Source: CAZNEZ01 sp964572475 (lineage in GTDB: Bacteria; Bacillota; Clostridia; Lachnospirales; Lachnospiraceae). From it: a stretch of DNA of 64,000 bases. Both the position numbers and the translations under genes were made by a program. Shown here one piece after another: positions 17,927 to 26,505 of this stretch (position 1 is its first letter; each line of letters starts with the position of its first letter). The notes beneath the pieces were generated by a model. That model made no database searches, was not told where the DNA came from, and worked only from the letters and a program-made list of their open reading frames with translations. The stretch spans positions 1 through 64,000 of the forward strand of contig CAZNEZ010000001.1 of NCBI GenBank assembly GCA_964572475.1, written 5' to 3'.

Positions 17927-18628
17927 ATGAGTTTTGTAGAATTAAAGAATGTTGTTAAAGAGTATAAAACGGGAGAAGTAGTTATAAAGGCAACAGATGG
18001 TATTGATTTTGAGATAGAAAAAGGTGAATTTGTTGTAATTGTAGGACCAAGTGGAGCTGGTAAGACAACAGTTTTGAATATTCTTGGTGGTATGGATACT
18101 CTTACATCAGGAAGTGTAATAGTTGATGGTGTTGATATTAGCCAATATTCATCTAAAGAACTTACAACATACAGGAGGTATGATATAGGATTTGTATTTC
18201 AGTTCTATAATCTTGTTCAGAATCTTACTACACTTGAGAATGTTGAGTTAGCTAATCAGATTAGTAAGAATCCTCTTGACGCAGTTGAAGTGTTAAAAGA
18301 AGTAGGTTTAGAGGACAGAATGAATAATTTTCCATCACAGCTATCTGGTGGTGAGCAGCAAAGAGTGTCTATAGCCAGGGCATTAGCTAAGAATCCTAAA
18401 CTTTTATTATGTGATGAACCAACAGGTGCATTAGACTATAATACAGGAAAGTCAATTCTTTCACTTTTGCAGAATACATGCAGACAGAAGGGGATGACAG
18501 TTGTAGTCATTACACATAATCAGGCAATTGCTCCAATGGCAGATAGAATCATAAAGATTAAGAATGGAAAAGTAAGTAGCATAAAAATCAATGAGAATAT
18601 AGAAGATGTTGAGAATATAAACTGGTAA
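17927..18628 (+). CDS. ABC transporter ATP-binding protein (MacB/LolD type)
   Basis: The 233-residue ATPase has Walker A GPSGAGKT (about 39-46), the Q-loop FVFQFYNL, signature LSGGEQQRVSIARAL, Walker B LLLCDEPTGALD and the switch His in VVITHNQAI. This subfamily pairs with FtsX-like permeases that act on lipids, antibiotics or peptides at the outer membrane face. Its partner starts 20 nt downstream. GAGG lies before the ATG. Substrate unknown. Confidence 0.92.
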   Translation: MSFVELKNVVKEYKTGEVVIKATDGIDFEIEKGEFVVIVGPSGAGKTTVLNILGGMDTLTSGSVIVDGVDISQYSSKELTTYRRYDIGFVFQFYNLVQNLTTLENVELANQISKNPLDAVEVLKEVGLEDRMNNFPSQLSGGEQQRVSIARALAKNPKLLLCDEPTGALDYNTGKSILSLLQNTCRQKGMTVVVITHNQAIAPMADRIIKIKNGKVSSIKINENIEDVENINW

Positions 18629-18648
18629 AGAAAGGTGTGGTAATCCAT

Positions 18649-21090
18649 ATGAAAAAAGCGATGCGTAAAGATTTTTTTATGGAGATAAAGAAGACATTAC
18701 CTAGATTTATCTCGATATTTCTTATAGTTTCTCTTGGCGTTGCATTCTATGCAGGAGTAAGATCATCTGAACCAGATATGAAGCTTTCCGCCGACAAATT
18801 ATATGATGATAGTAATCTAATGGATATAAGATTAATTAATAACTTAGGTATGGGATTAACTTATGAATTAGCAGACAAGCTGTCAGCAGAAGTTGATAAT
18901 ATTGAAAAAGCGTATAATACATATAACATTGATTTGCTGTCATATTCAGAAGATAAGCAGGATGTTGTAAAAGTAATGGCATACAATGAAGAAGTCAATA
19001 AACTTGTAATTACTGATGGAAGAAAACCACAATCAGCAGATGAATGTATAGTTGATGAATCATATATGAATTCAGGTAACTTTAGTATAGGGGATACTAT
19101 TCATTTAAAGTCTGGAAATGACTATGATATTAAATCAATGATGAAGAACGATACATATAAGATTGTTGGAACATTTACGTCAGCATATTACATGGCAATT
19201 GATAAAGGAACTAGTACCATGGGCAATGGTAAAGTTAATGGTCTGATATCTGTAATAAAGGACGAATTTATTACTCCGTATTATACAGATACTTACATTA
19301 TTGTAGACGGTGCAAAGGACAAAATTAGTTATTCTGATGATTATAACGAATATATTGATGAGGTAGAGAATAAGATAGAGAGCTGGGTGAAAGAGAATAG
19401 TCTAAATTATTACGTTTTGGATAGAAAATCAATTCAGACTTATGTAGAATTTGAACAGGATACCATGAGAATAGGCAATATTGGTAAGGTATTTCCTATT
19501 GTGTTTTTTCTAGTTGCAGCTCTTGTAAGCTTAACAACTATGACAAGAATGGTGGAGGAAGAAAGAGTACAGATTGGAACATTAAAGTCACTGGGATATG
19601 GTAAAACAGCCATTTCTGGTAAATATATTCTATATGCTTTAATGGCATCGGTCTCAGGCAGTCTTATTGGAGGAACAATAGGAAGCAAGATTTTACCAAC
19701 TGTCATTATAAATGCATATAAGATAATGTATCAGAATCTTAACGAGATATTAGCTCCTATCAATCCTAGATATTTTTTTACAGCAACAGTTATAGCAGTT
19801 ATATGTGTAACAGGCGGCGCCTTTTTTGCATGCTACAAAGAGCTAATGACTAGTCCAGCTAATCTTATGAGACCAGAATCTCCTAAGGCAGGCAAAAGAG
19901 TTATACTTGAAAGAATACCATTTATCTGGAAGAGATTAAATTTTAGCCGAAAATCTACAGTCCGCAATTTATTAAGATATAAGAAAAGATTATTTATGGC
20001 GTTATTTGGTATAAGTGGCTGTATGGCGCTGCTATTGGTTGGATTTGGGTTAAAAGATTCAATAAATTCTATTATTGGAATTCAGTATGGTGAATTACAC
20101 AAGTATGATATTGTATTAAGCATGGATAAAGATGCTACAAAGTCTGATGTGGCAGATGCGGTAAGCAGCCTTAATAGTAATAATAAAATAGATAAATTCT
20201 TAATGCTTCAATGTAATTCTATTACTATAGGTTCAAATGATGATGGTGTATCAGATGTCAGTGGATACACATATGTTACGGATAAGCCTGAAGAATTCTC
20301 TGATTATATAACCTTACGAACTAGAAGTGAACATAATAAAATTAATATTAATGATGAAGAAGTAATAATAACAGAGAAGTTAGCCAAGCTGCTGAATGTT
20401 GAGGTAGGGGATACTATTCTGCTAAAGAGTGGAGATTTAGCAAAATACGAAGTAAAGGTAGGAGCAATTGTAGAAAATTATGTATATCATAATGTTTTTA
20501 TGTCTAGCAATCTATATGAGAAGGTTTTTGGCGAGACTTTCACATATAATGAAATATATTTGAAGTATATTGATGGGTATTCAGGCTATGATGATTCATT
20601 GGCCAATGATATTATGGCTCTGAAGGCTGTTGGTGGAACTTCGTTTATAGATAAAATGAAGGATAAATTCGCAGACATGTTAGGCGGACTTGATGTTATA
20701 ATAGCTGTACTTGTTATATCAGCCGGGGGACTGGCGTTCGTAGTTCTATATAATCTCAATAATATTAATATAGACGAGAGAAGAAGAGAATTAGCAACAC
20801 TTAAGGTACTGGGTTTCTATGATAAAGAAGTGTCAGAATATATTTATCGCGAAAATGTACTGATAACGGGCATAGGAATCATAATTGGAATTGGTTTTGG
20901 AATATTGCTGCATAGATTTGTAATAACTACAGCTGAGATAGATATAGTAATGTTTGGAAGAAATATAATGGCAAAAAGCTTTTTATATAGTATAATTATA
21001 ACAATAGTATTTGCATTAATAATAGATTTAATAATGCACTTTAAACTGAAGAAGATAGATATGGCAACATCACTAAAGAGTATAGAATAA
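18649..21090 (+). CDS. ABC transporter permease with two FtsX domains
   Basis: The 813-residue protein has an N-terminal membrane helix (about 15-32), a large extracellular region (about 40-270), a three-helix FtsX block (about 275-410), a second extracellular domain and a final FtsX block (about 690-810, LATLKVLGFYDKEV). The two FtsX coupling signatures are GTLKSLGYGKTAI and the one just named. I choose ATG 18649, preceded by GGTGTGG, over the GTG at 18637. It forms an exporter with the ATPase directly upstream. The substrate cannot be read from the sequence. Confidence 0.9.
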   Translation: MKKAMRKDFFMEIKKTLPRFISIFLIVSLGVAFYAGVRSSEPDMKLSADKLYDDSNLMDIRLINNLGMGLTYELADKLSAEVDNIEKAYNTYNIDLLSYSEDKQDVVKVMAYNEEVNKLVITDGRKPQSADECIVDESYMNSGNFSIGDTIHLKSGNDYDIKSMMKNDTYKIVGTFTSAYYMAIDKGTSTMGNGKVNGLISVIKDEFITPYYTDTYIIVDGAKDKISYSDDYNEYIDEVENKIESWVKENSLNYYVLDRKSIQTYVEFEQDTMRIGNIGKVFPIVFFLVAALVSLTTMTRMVEEERVQIGTLKSLGYGKTAISGKYILYALMASVSGSLIGGTIGSKILPTVIINAYKIMYQNLNEILAPINPRYFFTATVIAVICVTGGAFFACYKELMTSPANLMRPESPKAGKRVILERIPFIWKRLNFSRKSTVRNLLRYKKRLFMALFGISGCMALLLVGFGLKDSINSIIGIQYGELHKYDIVLSMDKDATKSDVADAVSSLNSNNKIDKFLMLQCNSITIGSNDDGVSDVSGYTYVTDKPEEFSDYITLRTRSEHNKININDEEVIITEKLAKLLNVEVGDTILLKSGDLAKYEVKVGAIVENYVYHNVFMSSNLYEKVFGETFTYNEIYLKYIDGYSGYDDSLANDIMALKAVGGTSFIDKMKDKFADMLGGLDVIIAVLVISAGGLAFVVLYNLNNINIDERRRELATLKVLGFYDKEVSEYIYRENVLITGIGIIIGIGFGILLHRFVITTAEIDIVMFGRNIMAKSFLYSIIITIVFALIIDLIMHFKLKKIDMATSLKSIE

Positions 21091-21128
21091 GTATTATAAG
21101 CATTTAGTGCGTAGAAATGGAGACAAGT

Positions 21129-21899
21129 ATGAGATTTAGACCATGTATAGATATACATAACGGAAAAGTTAAACAGATTATTGGAGGAAGCTTAAAGGAT
21201 GCTGGGGATATAGCAAAAGAGAACTTTGTGTCTGAACAGGATGCAAGATATTATGCTGAACTATATAAAAAGAATAATATTAGAGGTGGGCATATCATAT
21301 TACTTAATGCTCCTGATTCAGAATATTATGATGAAACAAAAGAACAGGCTTTAATGGCACTGGAAGCATATAGAGGTGGACTACAGATAGGTGGCGGAAT
21401 TAATGATAAAAATGCAAGATTCTATTTAGAAGTTGGAGCATCTCATGTAATAGTCACATCATTTGTGTTTAATAATGGAGAACTGAATTCAGATAATTTT
21501 GCAAGAATGTTAAAAGTTGTTGGTAAGAATCACTTGGTACTTGACCTGAGTTGCAGAAAGAGAGATAATAACTACTATATAGTTACAGACAGATGGCAGA
21601 AGTTTACTAATCTAAGGATAACACCAAAGTTATTAGAAAAATTATCATTATATTGTGATGAGTTTCTAATTCATGCTGTTGATGTTGAAGGTAAAGCACA
21701 AGGCATTGATGATGAACTCGTAAGTGTTTTGGCACAGGTAGATAATAGTAAAATTACATATGCGGGGGGAATAGGAAGCATAGAAGATATTAACAAACTA
21801 AAGGAGATATCTGATGGTAAGATTGATTTTACTGTTGGAAGTGCACTTGATATATTTGGTGGAAACCTCAAGTTTGATGAGATAATTCGCATAAAGTAA
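21129..21899 (+). CDS. hisA: Eukaryotic-type HisA (ProFAR isomerase)
   Basis: HisA converts ProFAR to PRFAR in histidine synthesis. The 256-residue protein matches the yeast HIS6 branch rather than the ordinary bacterial one: CIDIHNGKVKQIIGGSL, NFVSEQDARYYAELY, LQIGGGINDKNA, LVLDLSCRKRDN, EFLIHAVDVEGKAQGID, YAGGIGSIEDI and GSALDIFGGNL. The start is ATG 21129, with GGAG at 21118. It stands alone; no other his gene is near. The ABC exporter lies 38 nt upstream and yhhN 30 nt downstream. Confidence 0.9.
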   Translation: MRFRPCIDIHNGKVKQIIGGSLKDAGDIAKENFVSEQDARYYAELYKKNNIRGGHIILLNAPDSEYYDETKEQALMALEAYRGGLQIGGGINDKNARFYLEVGASHVIVTSFVFNNGELNSDNFARMLKVVGKNHLVLDLSCRKRDNNYYIVTDRWQKFTNLRITPKLLEKLSLYCDEFLIHAVDVEGKAQGIDDELVSVLAQVDNSKITYAGGIGSIEDINKLKEISDGKIDFTVGSALDIFGGNLKFDEIIRIK

Positions 21900-21929
21900 A
21901 ATAAAATTTTTATAGGAATGGAGATTTTT

Positions 21930-22646
21930 ATGAATACAGAATATAGAAAACGTAATACTTACTACATATTTGCTTTATTAATACTATCGGTTATCATTTT
22001 GAGATGTACAGTTAGACTATCTTCTCCATACGTTATATTGATAGTAAAGACCGTTGCAAGTTTTATATTTATAATTCTTGCGGTTGTCAGCTATGGAATT
22101 AAGGCATGCGATAAGACGTATTATAAGATAATGATGCTTGCCTTTATATTTTCAATGGCAGGTGATGTTGTACTTGAAGCAAATGATATGATAACTCAGG
22201 TTGATTTTTTTGTGGTAGGCGTTGCATGTTTTGCAATTTCCCATATTTTCTATATTATCGCATTTGTGAAGATTTCTGGATTTTCTAGATTTCAGCTTAT
22301 TACAGTTTTAGTAATGATAGTATTCTCGGTAGGTTTTCTTAGCTTGGCACCATGGTTTGACTTTGGTAATATGTACTATATCATAATGGGGTATGCAGTT
22401 GTTATTTCATTAATGGTAGGAAGTGCTATTTCATTGGTAAGACTTAGACATATTAACAAAAGAGCAGTTATCTTGACTATATCGGGAGCAATACTATTCT
22501 ATATTTCAGATATAGCATTAGTGCATGTACTGTATAGTAGCTTTAATGGGATAATAATATCAGATATTAATGCGTTCGCGTATTATATAGGTCAGGGATT
22601 GCTAGGATTAAGCATTATGAATGGATTTCAAAATACGAATAGATGA
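21930..22646 (+). CDS. YhhN/TMEM86-family membrane protein (lysoplasmalogenase-like)
   Basis: The 238-residue protein has seven to eight hydrophobic helices and the YhhN/TMEM86 features FSMAGDVVLE, FAISHIFYIIAF and FYISDIALVH, whose Asp and His residues are the conserved polar ones of the family. Characterised eukaryotic and Legionella members hydrolyse the vinyl ether of lysoplasmalogens. Many anaerobic Clostridia contain plasmalogens, so the activity is plausible here but inferred. The start is ATG 21930 with GGAG upstream; the stop overlaps an upstream in-frame ATG of the next gene. Confidence 0.75.
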   Translation: MNTEYRKRNTYYIFALLILSVIILRCTVRLSSPYVILIVKTVASFIFIILAVVSYGIKACDKTYYKIMMLAFIFSMAGDVVLEANDMITQVDFFVVGVACFAISHIFYIIAFVKISGFSRFQLITVLVMIVFSVGFLSLAPWFDFGNMYYIIMGYAVVISLMVGSAISLVRLRHINKRAVILTISGAILFYISDIALVHVLYSSFNGIIISDINAFAYYIGQGLLGLSIMNGFQNTNR

Positions 22647-22654
22647 GGCAGAAG

Positions 22655-23608
22655 ATGAAAAAAATAGTATCAATTTTACTTGTATTAATGATGTGTATAC
22701 AATTGTCAGCATGTTCAGATACAAAAGAATCAGAAAATGAAACAAAAAATGAGACAGGCAGTTCACAAACAGTTACATTTACGGATGATTTAGGTAATCA
22801 AGTTACAATTAGTAATCCTAAAAAGGTAGCAGCTATATCAGGAAGCTATGCCGATGTATGGCAGTTGGCAGGAGGAAAGCTTACGGCTGTAACAGAGGAC
22901 GCTTTAGATTTAAGCGAATTGATATTACCAGATGGAATAGATAGTGTTGGAGCTGTAAAAACTCCTAATGCAGAATTAATTATAGGATTAGGAATAGATT
23001 TTTGCATATTATCATCTGCGATTCCAGGACAGGTAGATTTAAGAGATACCCTTGAGTCGGCAGGAGTTAAAACAGCTTATTTTGAAGTTGAGACATTTGA
23101 AGACTATCTTTCAATGCTCAAAATATGCACAGATATAACTGGAAGAGAAGATTTATATGCTAAAAATGGAACTGATATTAAATCTAAAATAGATGAGCAA
23201 AAGAATAGAGTAGATGGAACAGAGAAGACAGTTCTTCTTATAAGGGCATTTTCAACTGGTGCAAAAGCAAAAGGCAGTGATAATATGACTGGAGTTATGC
23301 TTAAGGAGCTTGGATGTATTAATATTGCGGACAGCAATAAGACATTACTTGAAGACCTTAGTATGGAAAAAATAGTTGCCGAGAATCCAGATTATATATT
23401 TGTTACAACTATGGGAAGCTCCGAAGAAGCTGCATTATCGTATTTTGATGGATTACTAAAATCTAATAAAGCATGGTCTGAACTTAAAGCAGTAAAGAAT
23501 AATAATTATTATGTTTTACCACAGAATTTGTTTCATAATAAGCCTAATAATCGATGGGCAGATAGTTATGAGCAACTAGCAGATATCTTATATGGTACTG
23601 CAGAATAA
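22655..23608 (+). CDS. Iron-siderophore/haem-type ABC transporter substrate-binding lipoprotein
   Basis: The 317-residue protein begins with a lipoprotein signal ending in the lipobox LSAC (Cys near 21), followed by an N/E/T-rich linker. The body is a class III periplasmic-binding fold with VTISNPKKVAAISGSYADVW, ELIIGLGIDFCIL and the C-terminal WADSYEQLADILYG. ATG 22655 is preferred over 22643, because GAGG lies at 22646-22649. The permease and ATPase follow within 25 nt, making a complete FecBCD/BtuCDF-type importer. Confidence 0.9.
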   Translation: MKKIVSILLVLMMCIQLSACSDTKESENETKNETGSSQTVTFTDDLGNQVTISNPKKVAAISGSYADVWQLAGGKLTAVTEDALDLSELILPDGIDSVGAVKTPNAELIIGLGIDFCILSSAIPGQVDLRDTLESAGVKTAYFEVETFEDYLSMLKICTDITGREDLYAKNGTDIKSKIDEQKNRVDGTEKTVLLIRAFSTGAKAKGSDNMTGVMLKELGCINIADSNKTLLEDLSMEKIVAENPDYIFVTTMGSSEEAALSYFDGLLKSNKAWSELKAVKNNNYYVLPQNLFHNKPNNRWADSYEQLADILYGTAE

Positions 23609-23632
23609 TATACTTTAAAGATAGGACTTATA

Positions 23633-24619
23633 ATGAAAAAAAGTAACAAAAATATAATGATATTAACAATATTGATAATTCTTTTAATGATTGCGGTATT
23701 GTTTAGTATTAGTCTGGGAGCAGTAAATATTACTATTAGTGACTGGATTAGTATCCTGCATGGAGAAAAAACATCAGCTTATAGTATTATTATGTATGTC
23801 AGATTACCTAGACTTATTGGGGCGGTTGCAGCAGGAGCAGGATTGTCTGTAGCTGGTGTTATTATTCAATCTGTTCTTAACAATCCATTGGCAGGTCCTA
23901 ATATTATTGGCGTAAATGCAGGAGCTGGCTTTTTTGTTGTACTATTTGGGGCGTTATTTCCAACAGCAACAGGAATATTGCCTATAGCTGCATTTGTAGG
24001 AGCGCTTATAACTGTTATGCTTGTGTATTATATTGCAAAGAAAACAGGTGCGTCCAAGATGACTCTTGTATTAGCAGGTATAGCAGTTAATAGTTTTGTT
24101 AATGCAGCTACAGATACAATTAATACAGTTAGCACAATTTCATTAGTAAATAGTAATAATTTTAGAATAGGTGGACTAAGTGGTATTAATATTAATGTAC
24201 TTAAGCCTGCCTGCATTATAATTTTAGTAGCCTTGTTAATTACATTTCTTCTCAGAAATGAAATGGAGGTTCTTACCTTAGGTGAGGATACTGCTAAGAC
24301 ACTTGGACTTCCAGTGTCAGTGTTCAAATTTATACTATTAATGCTGGCTGCAATTCTTGCTGGGGCCTCTGTTAGCTTTGCAGGATTACTAGGATTTATC
24401 GGTCTGGTTGTTCCACATATAGCAAGGATATTAGTTGGTGGAAAAACCGGAGTACTAGTAGCTGTGACAGCGATACTCGGAGCATTTTTCTTGGTAATAT
24501 GTGATCTTATAGCAAGACTTATATTTGCACCATATGAACTGCCAGTAGGAATTATACTTGCTTTTCTAGGAGCTCCATTTTTTATATATTTGCTTTTAAG
24601 GCAGAGGAGGCATATATGA
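23633..24619 (+). CDS. FecCD-family ABC transporter permease
   Basis: The 328-residue protein has about nine to ten hydrophobic helices and the FecCD signatures YVRLPRLIGAVAAGAGLSVA, QSVLNNPLAGPNIIGVNAGAG, and FAGLLGFIGLVVPHIAR, the last being the ATPase contact loop. It forms the membrane channel of the importer. It overlaps the ATPase gene by 4 nt (ATGA). Confidence 0.94.
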   Translation: MKKSNKNIMILTILIILLMIAVLFSISLGAVNITISDWISILHGEKTSAYSIIMYVRLPRLIGAVAAGAGLSVAGVIIQSVLNNPLAGPNIIGVNAGAGFFVVLFGALFPTATGILPIAAFVGALITVMLVYYIAKKTGASKMTLVLAGIAVNSFVNAATDTINTVSTISLVNSNNFRIGGLSGININVLKPACIIILVALLITFLLRNEMEVLTLGEDTAKTLGLPVSVFKFILLMLAAILAGASVSFAGLLGFIGLVVPHIARILVGGKTGVLVAVTAILGAFFLVICDLIARLIFAPYELPVGIILAFLGAPFFIYLLLRQRRHI

Positions 24620-25377
24620 TAGAGATTAAAGATGTATCGGCAGGTTATGGTAATAAAATTATTAATCAAAATATCAGCTGCAGATTTAAAGAGAATACAT
24701 TTACAGCGATAATTGGTAAAAATGGATGTGGAAAAACCACACTGGTTAAGAGTATTTTAGGGCTTTCGCATATACAGAGTGGGGAAATTATTATTGATGG
24801 AACATCACAACGGGATTTATCAGCAGGCGATTTGGCAAAATATATAGCTTATTTACCCCAGAATAGAAATACACCGGATATAACAGTTGAAAGAATGATA
24901 CTTCATGGACGTTTTCCATATCTGTCGTATCCAAGAAGATATTCAAAGAAAGACTATGAAATGGTAGATAATGTCATTAATAAGCTAGATATTGAGGAGT
25001 TGCGTGGAAAGCTTGTATCAAAACTTTCTGGAGGTGAAAGACAAAAGGTATATATAGCTATGGCACTTGCACAAAATACAAAAGTTCTAATTCTAGATGA
25101 GCCATCAACTTATTTGGATATAACATATCAGCTTGAACTTATGAGACTTCTTGATATAATAAAAGAAGAAGGAAAAACTATAATTGCTGTTTTGCATGAT
25201 ATAAATGCAGCTTTGCAACATGCAGACAATATATTGATTATGGATTCTGGAAGGATAGTTGAATACGGAAATCCCAATGAAATATATGACAGCCGCATCA
25301 TTGATACTATTTTCGGTATAAGGTCTGCATATGTTACAGACATTAATAATACAAAACAATACTATTTTTACTTATGA
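24616..25377 (+). CDS. FecE-type ABC transporter ATP-binding protein
   Basis: The 253-residue ATPase has Walker A GKNGCGKTT, signature LSGGERQKVYIAMALAQ, Walker B VLILDEPSTYLD and the switch His in AVLHDINAAL. The pattern is that of iron-siderophore, haem or cobalamin importers. The ligand is not certain; iron or haem is favoured by the neighbouring siroheme protein. The start codon overlaps the permease stop. Confidence 0.93.
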   Translation: MIEIKDVSAGYGNKIINQNISCRFKENTFTAIIGKNGCGKTTLVKSILGLSHIQSGEIIIDGTSQRDLSAGDLAKYIAYLPQNRNTPDITVERMILHGRFPYLSYPRRYSKKDYEMVDNVINKLDIEELRGKLVSKLSGGERQKVYIAMALAQNTKVLILDEPSTYLDITYQLELMRLLDIIKEEGKTIIAVLHDINAALQHADNILIMDSGRIVEYGNPNEIYDSRIIDTIFGIRSAYVTDINNTKQYYFYL

Positions 25378-25431
25378 TTATCAGATATTAATAATATGAT
25401 ATGCGCTAAAAGCGTAAGAAAGGATGAATTT

Positions 25432-26355
25432 ATGACAATAAGTGCAGATGAAATTAAAAGAGTTAAAGGATTAGGATGCCTTAATAACAAAGGAACAGAC
25501 AATTTTTCTGTGAGAGTTATTACTAGAAATGGTAAGGTTACAGCTAAGGAAATGCAGTGCATCACAGAAGCGGCAAGCAAGTTTGGCAATGGTGAAATGG
25601 CAATGACAACAAGGCTTACAGTTGAGATTCAAGCAGTTCCATTTGAAAAAATAGAACCTCTTCGTGAATTCCTTGCAGGTTGTGGACTTGAAACAGGTGG
25701 TACAGGAACAAAAGTTAGACCGATTGTATCCTGTAAAGGTACAACATGCCAGTATGGTATTTATGATACATTTGCATTGTCACAAAAAGCACATGAAATG
25801 TTTTACAAAGGATATGAGAAGGTTAAACTTCCACATAAGTTTAAGATTGCTTTTGGTGGATGCCCTAATAACTGCGTAAAGCCAAACCTTAATGATATAG
25901 GAATTGTCGGACAGAGAGTTTGGACTCTTAATGAAGAACTTTGCAAAGGTTGCAAGATTTGCCAGATAGAGAAAAACTGTCCTATGGGAGCTGCTAAAAA
26001 GTCTGAAAATGGTAAGGTAATAATAGATAAATCAGTCTGTAACAGCTGTGGTAGATGTATAGGTAAATGTCCATTTAAAGCAAATGCAGATTTTGTTATT
26101 GGATATAAAGTATATATTGGCGGACGCTGGGGGAAAAAGGTTGCTTTTGGTAAAGAAATAAGTACAGTGTTTACAAGTGAAGAAGAAGCACTAAAGGCAA
26201 TTGAAAAAGCGATTCTTTTATTCAAAGAGCAGGGTAAAGCGGGTGAAAGATTTGCTGATACAGTTAATAGAATTGGATTTGAAAAGGCTGAAAAAGCTAT
26301 TATATCAGATGATATTTTATCAAGAAAAGAAAATATAATAAATGAAATACAGTAA
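25432..26355 (+). CDS. Siroheme nitrite/sulfite reductase-domain protein with ferredoxin domain
   Basis: The 307-residue protein has a ferrodoxin-like half domain (about 20-95, MAMTTRLTVEIQAVPF), then the siroheme/4Fe-4S ligands C101 and C106 (CKGTTCQYG) and C144 and C148 (GGCPNNCVKP). A two-cluster ferredoxin follows, with Cys at 171, 174, 177 and 183 and at 203, 206, 209 and 213. This is the single-copy AsrC-like layout, about half the size of assimilatory enzymes. The first pair is spaced C-x4-C where many family members have C-x5-C. Start is ATG 25432 with AAGGA. The substrate may be sulfite or nitrite, or neither. Confidence 0.8.
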   Translation: MTISADEIKRVKGLGCLNNKGTDNFSVRVITRNGKVTAKEMQCITEAASKFGNGEMAMTTRLTVEIQAVPFEKIEPLREFLAGCGLETGGTGTKVRPIVSCKGTTCQYGIYDTFALSQKAHEMFYKGYEKVKLPHKFKIAFGGCPNNCVKPNLNDIGIVGQRVWTLNEELCKGCKICQIEKNCPMGAAKKSENGKVIIDKSVCNSCGRCIGKCPFKANADFVIGYKVYIGGRWGKKVAFGKEISTVFTSEEEALKAIEKAILLFKEQGKAGERFADTVNRIGFEKAEKAIISDDILSRKENIINEIQ

Positions 26356-26400
26356 TTAAAAGTAATATTTTGGTAGATATTGCTTTTATATTTAAAATAT

Positions 26401-26444
26401 AAGGAAGAACATTTGGCTAAAACTACTAAATGCTCTTCCTTTTT
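26401..26444 (+). terminator. Intrinsic terminator after the siroheme reductase gene
   Basis: AAGGAAGAACATTT (26401-26414) pairs with AAATGCTCTTCCTT (26428-26441), with one A-C mismatch, and the stem runs into TTTTT. Confidence 0.85.
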
Positions 26445-26505
26445 AAGTCTCTATGAGGTATAATACTAACATATGTTTGTAAAAAACCTAAGAATGGAGA
26501 ATTTC

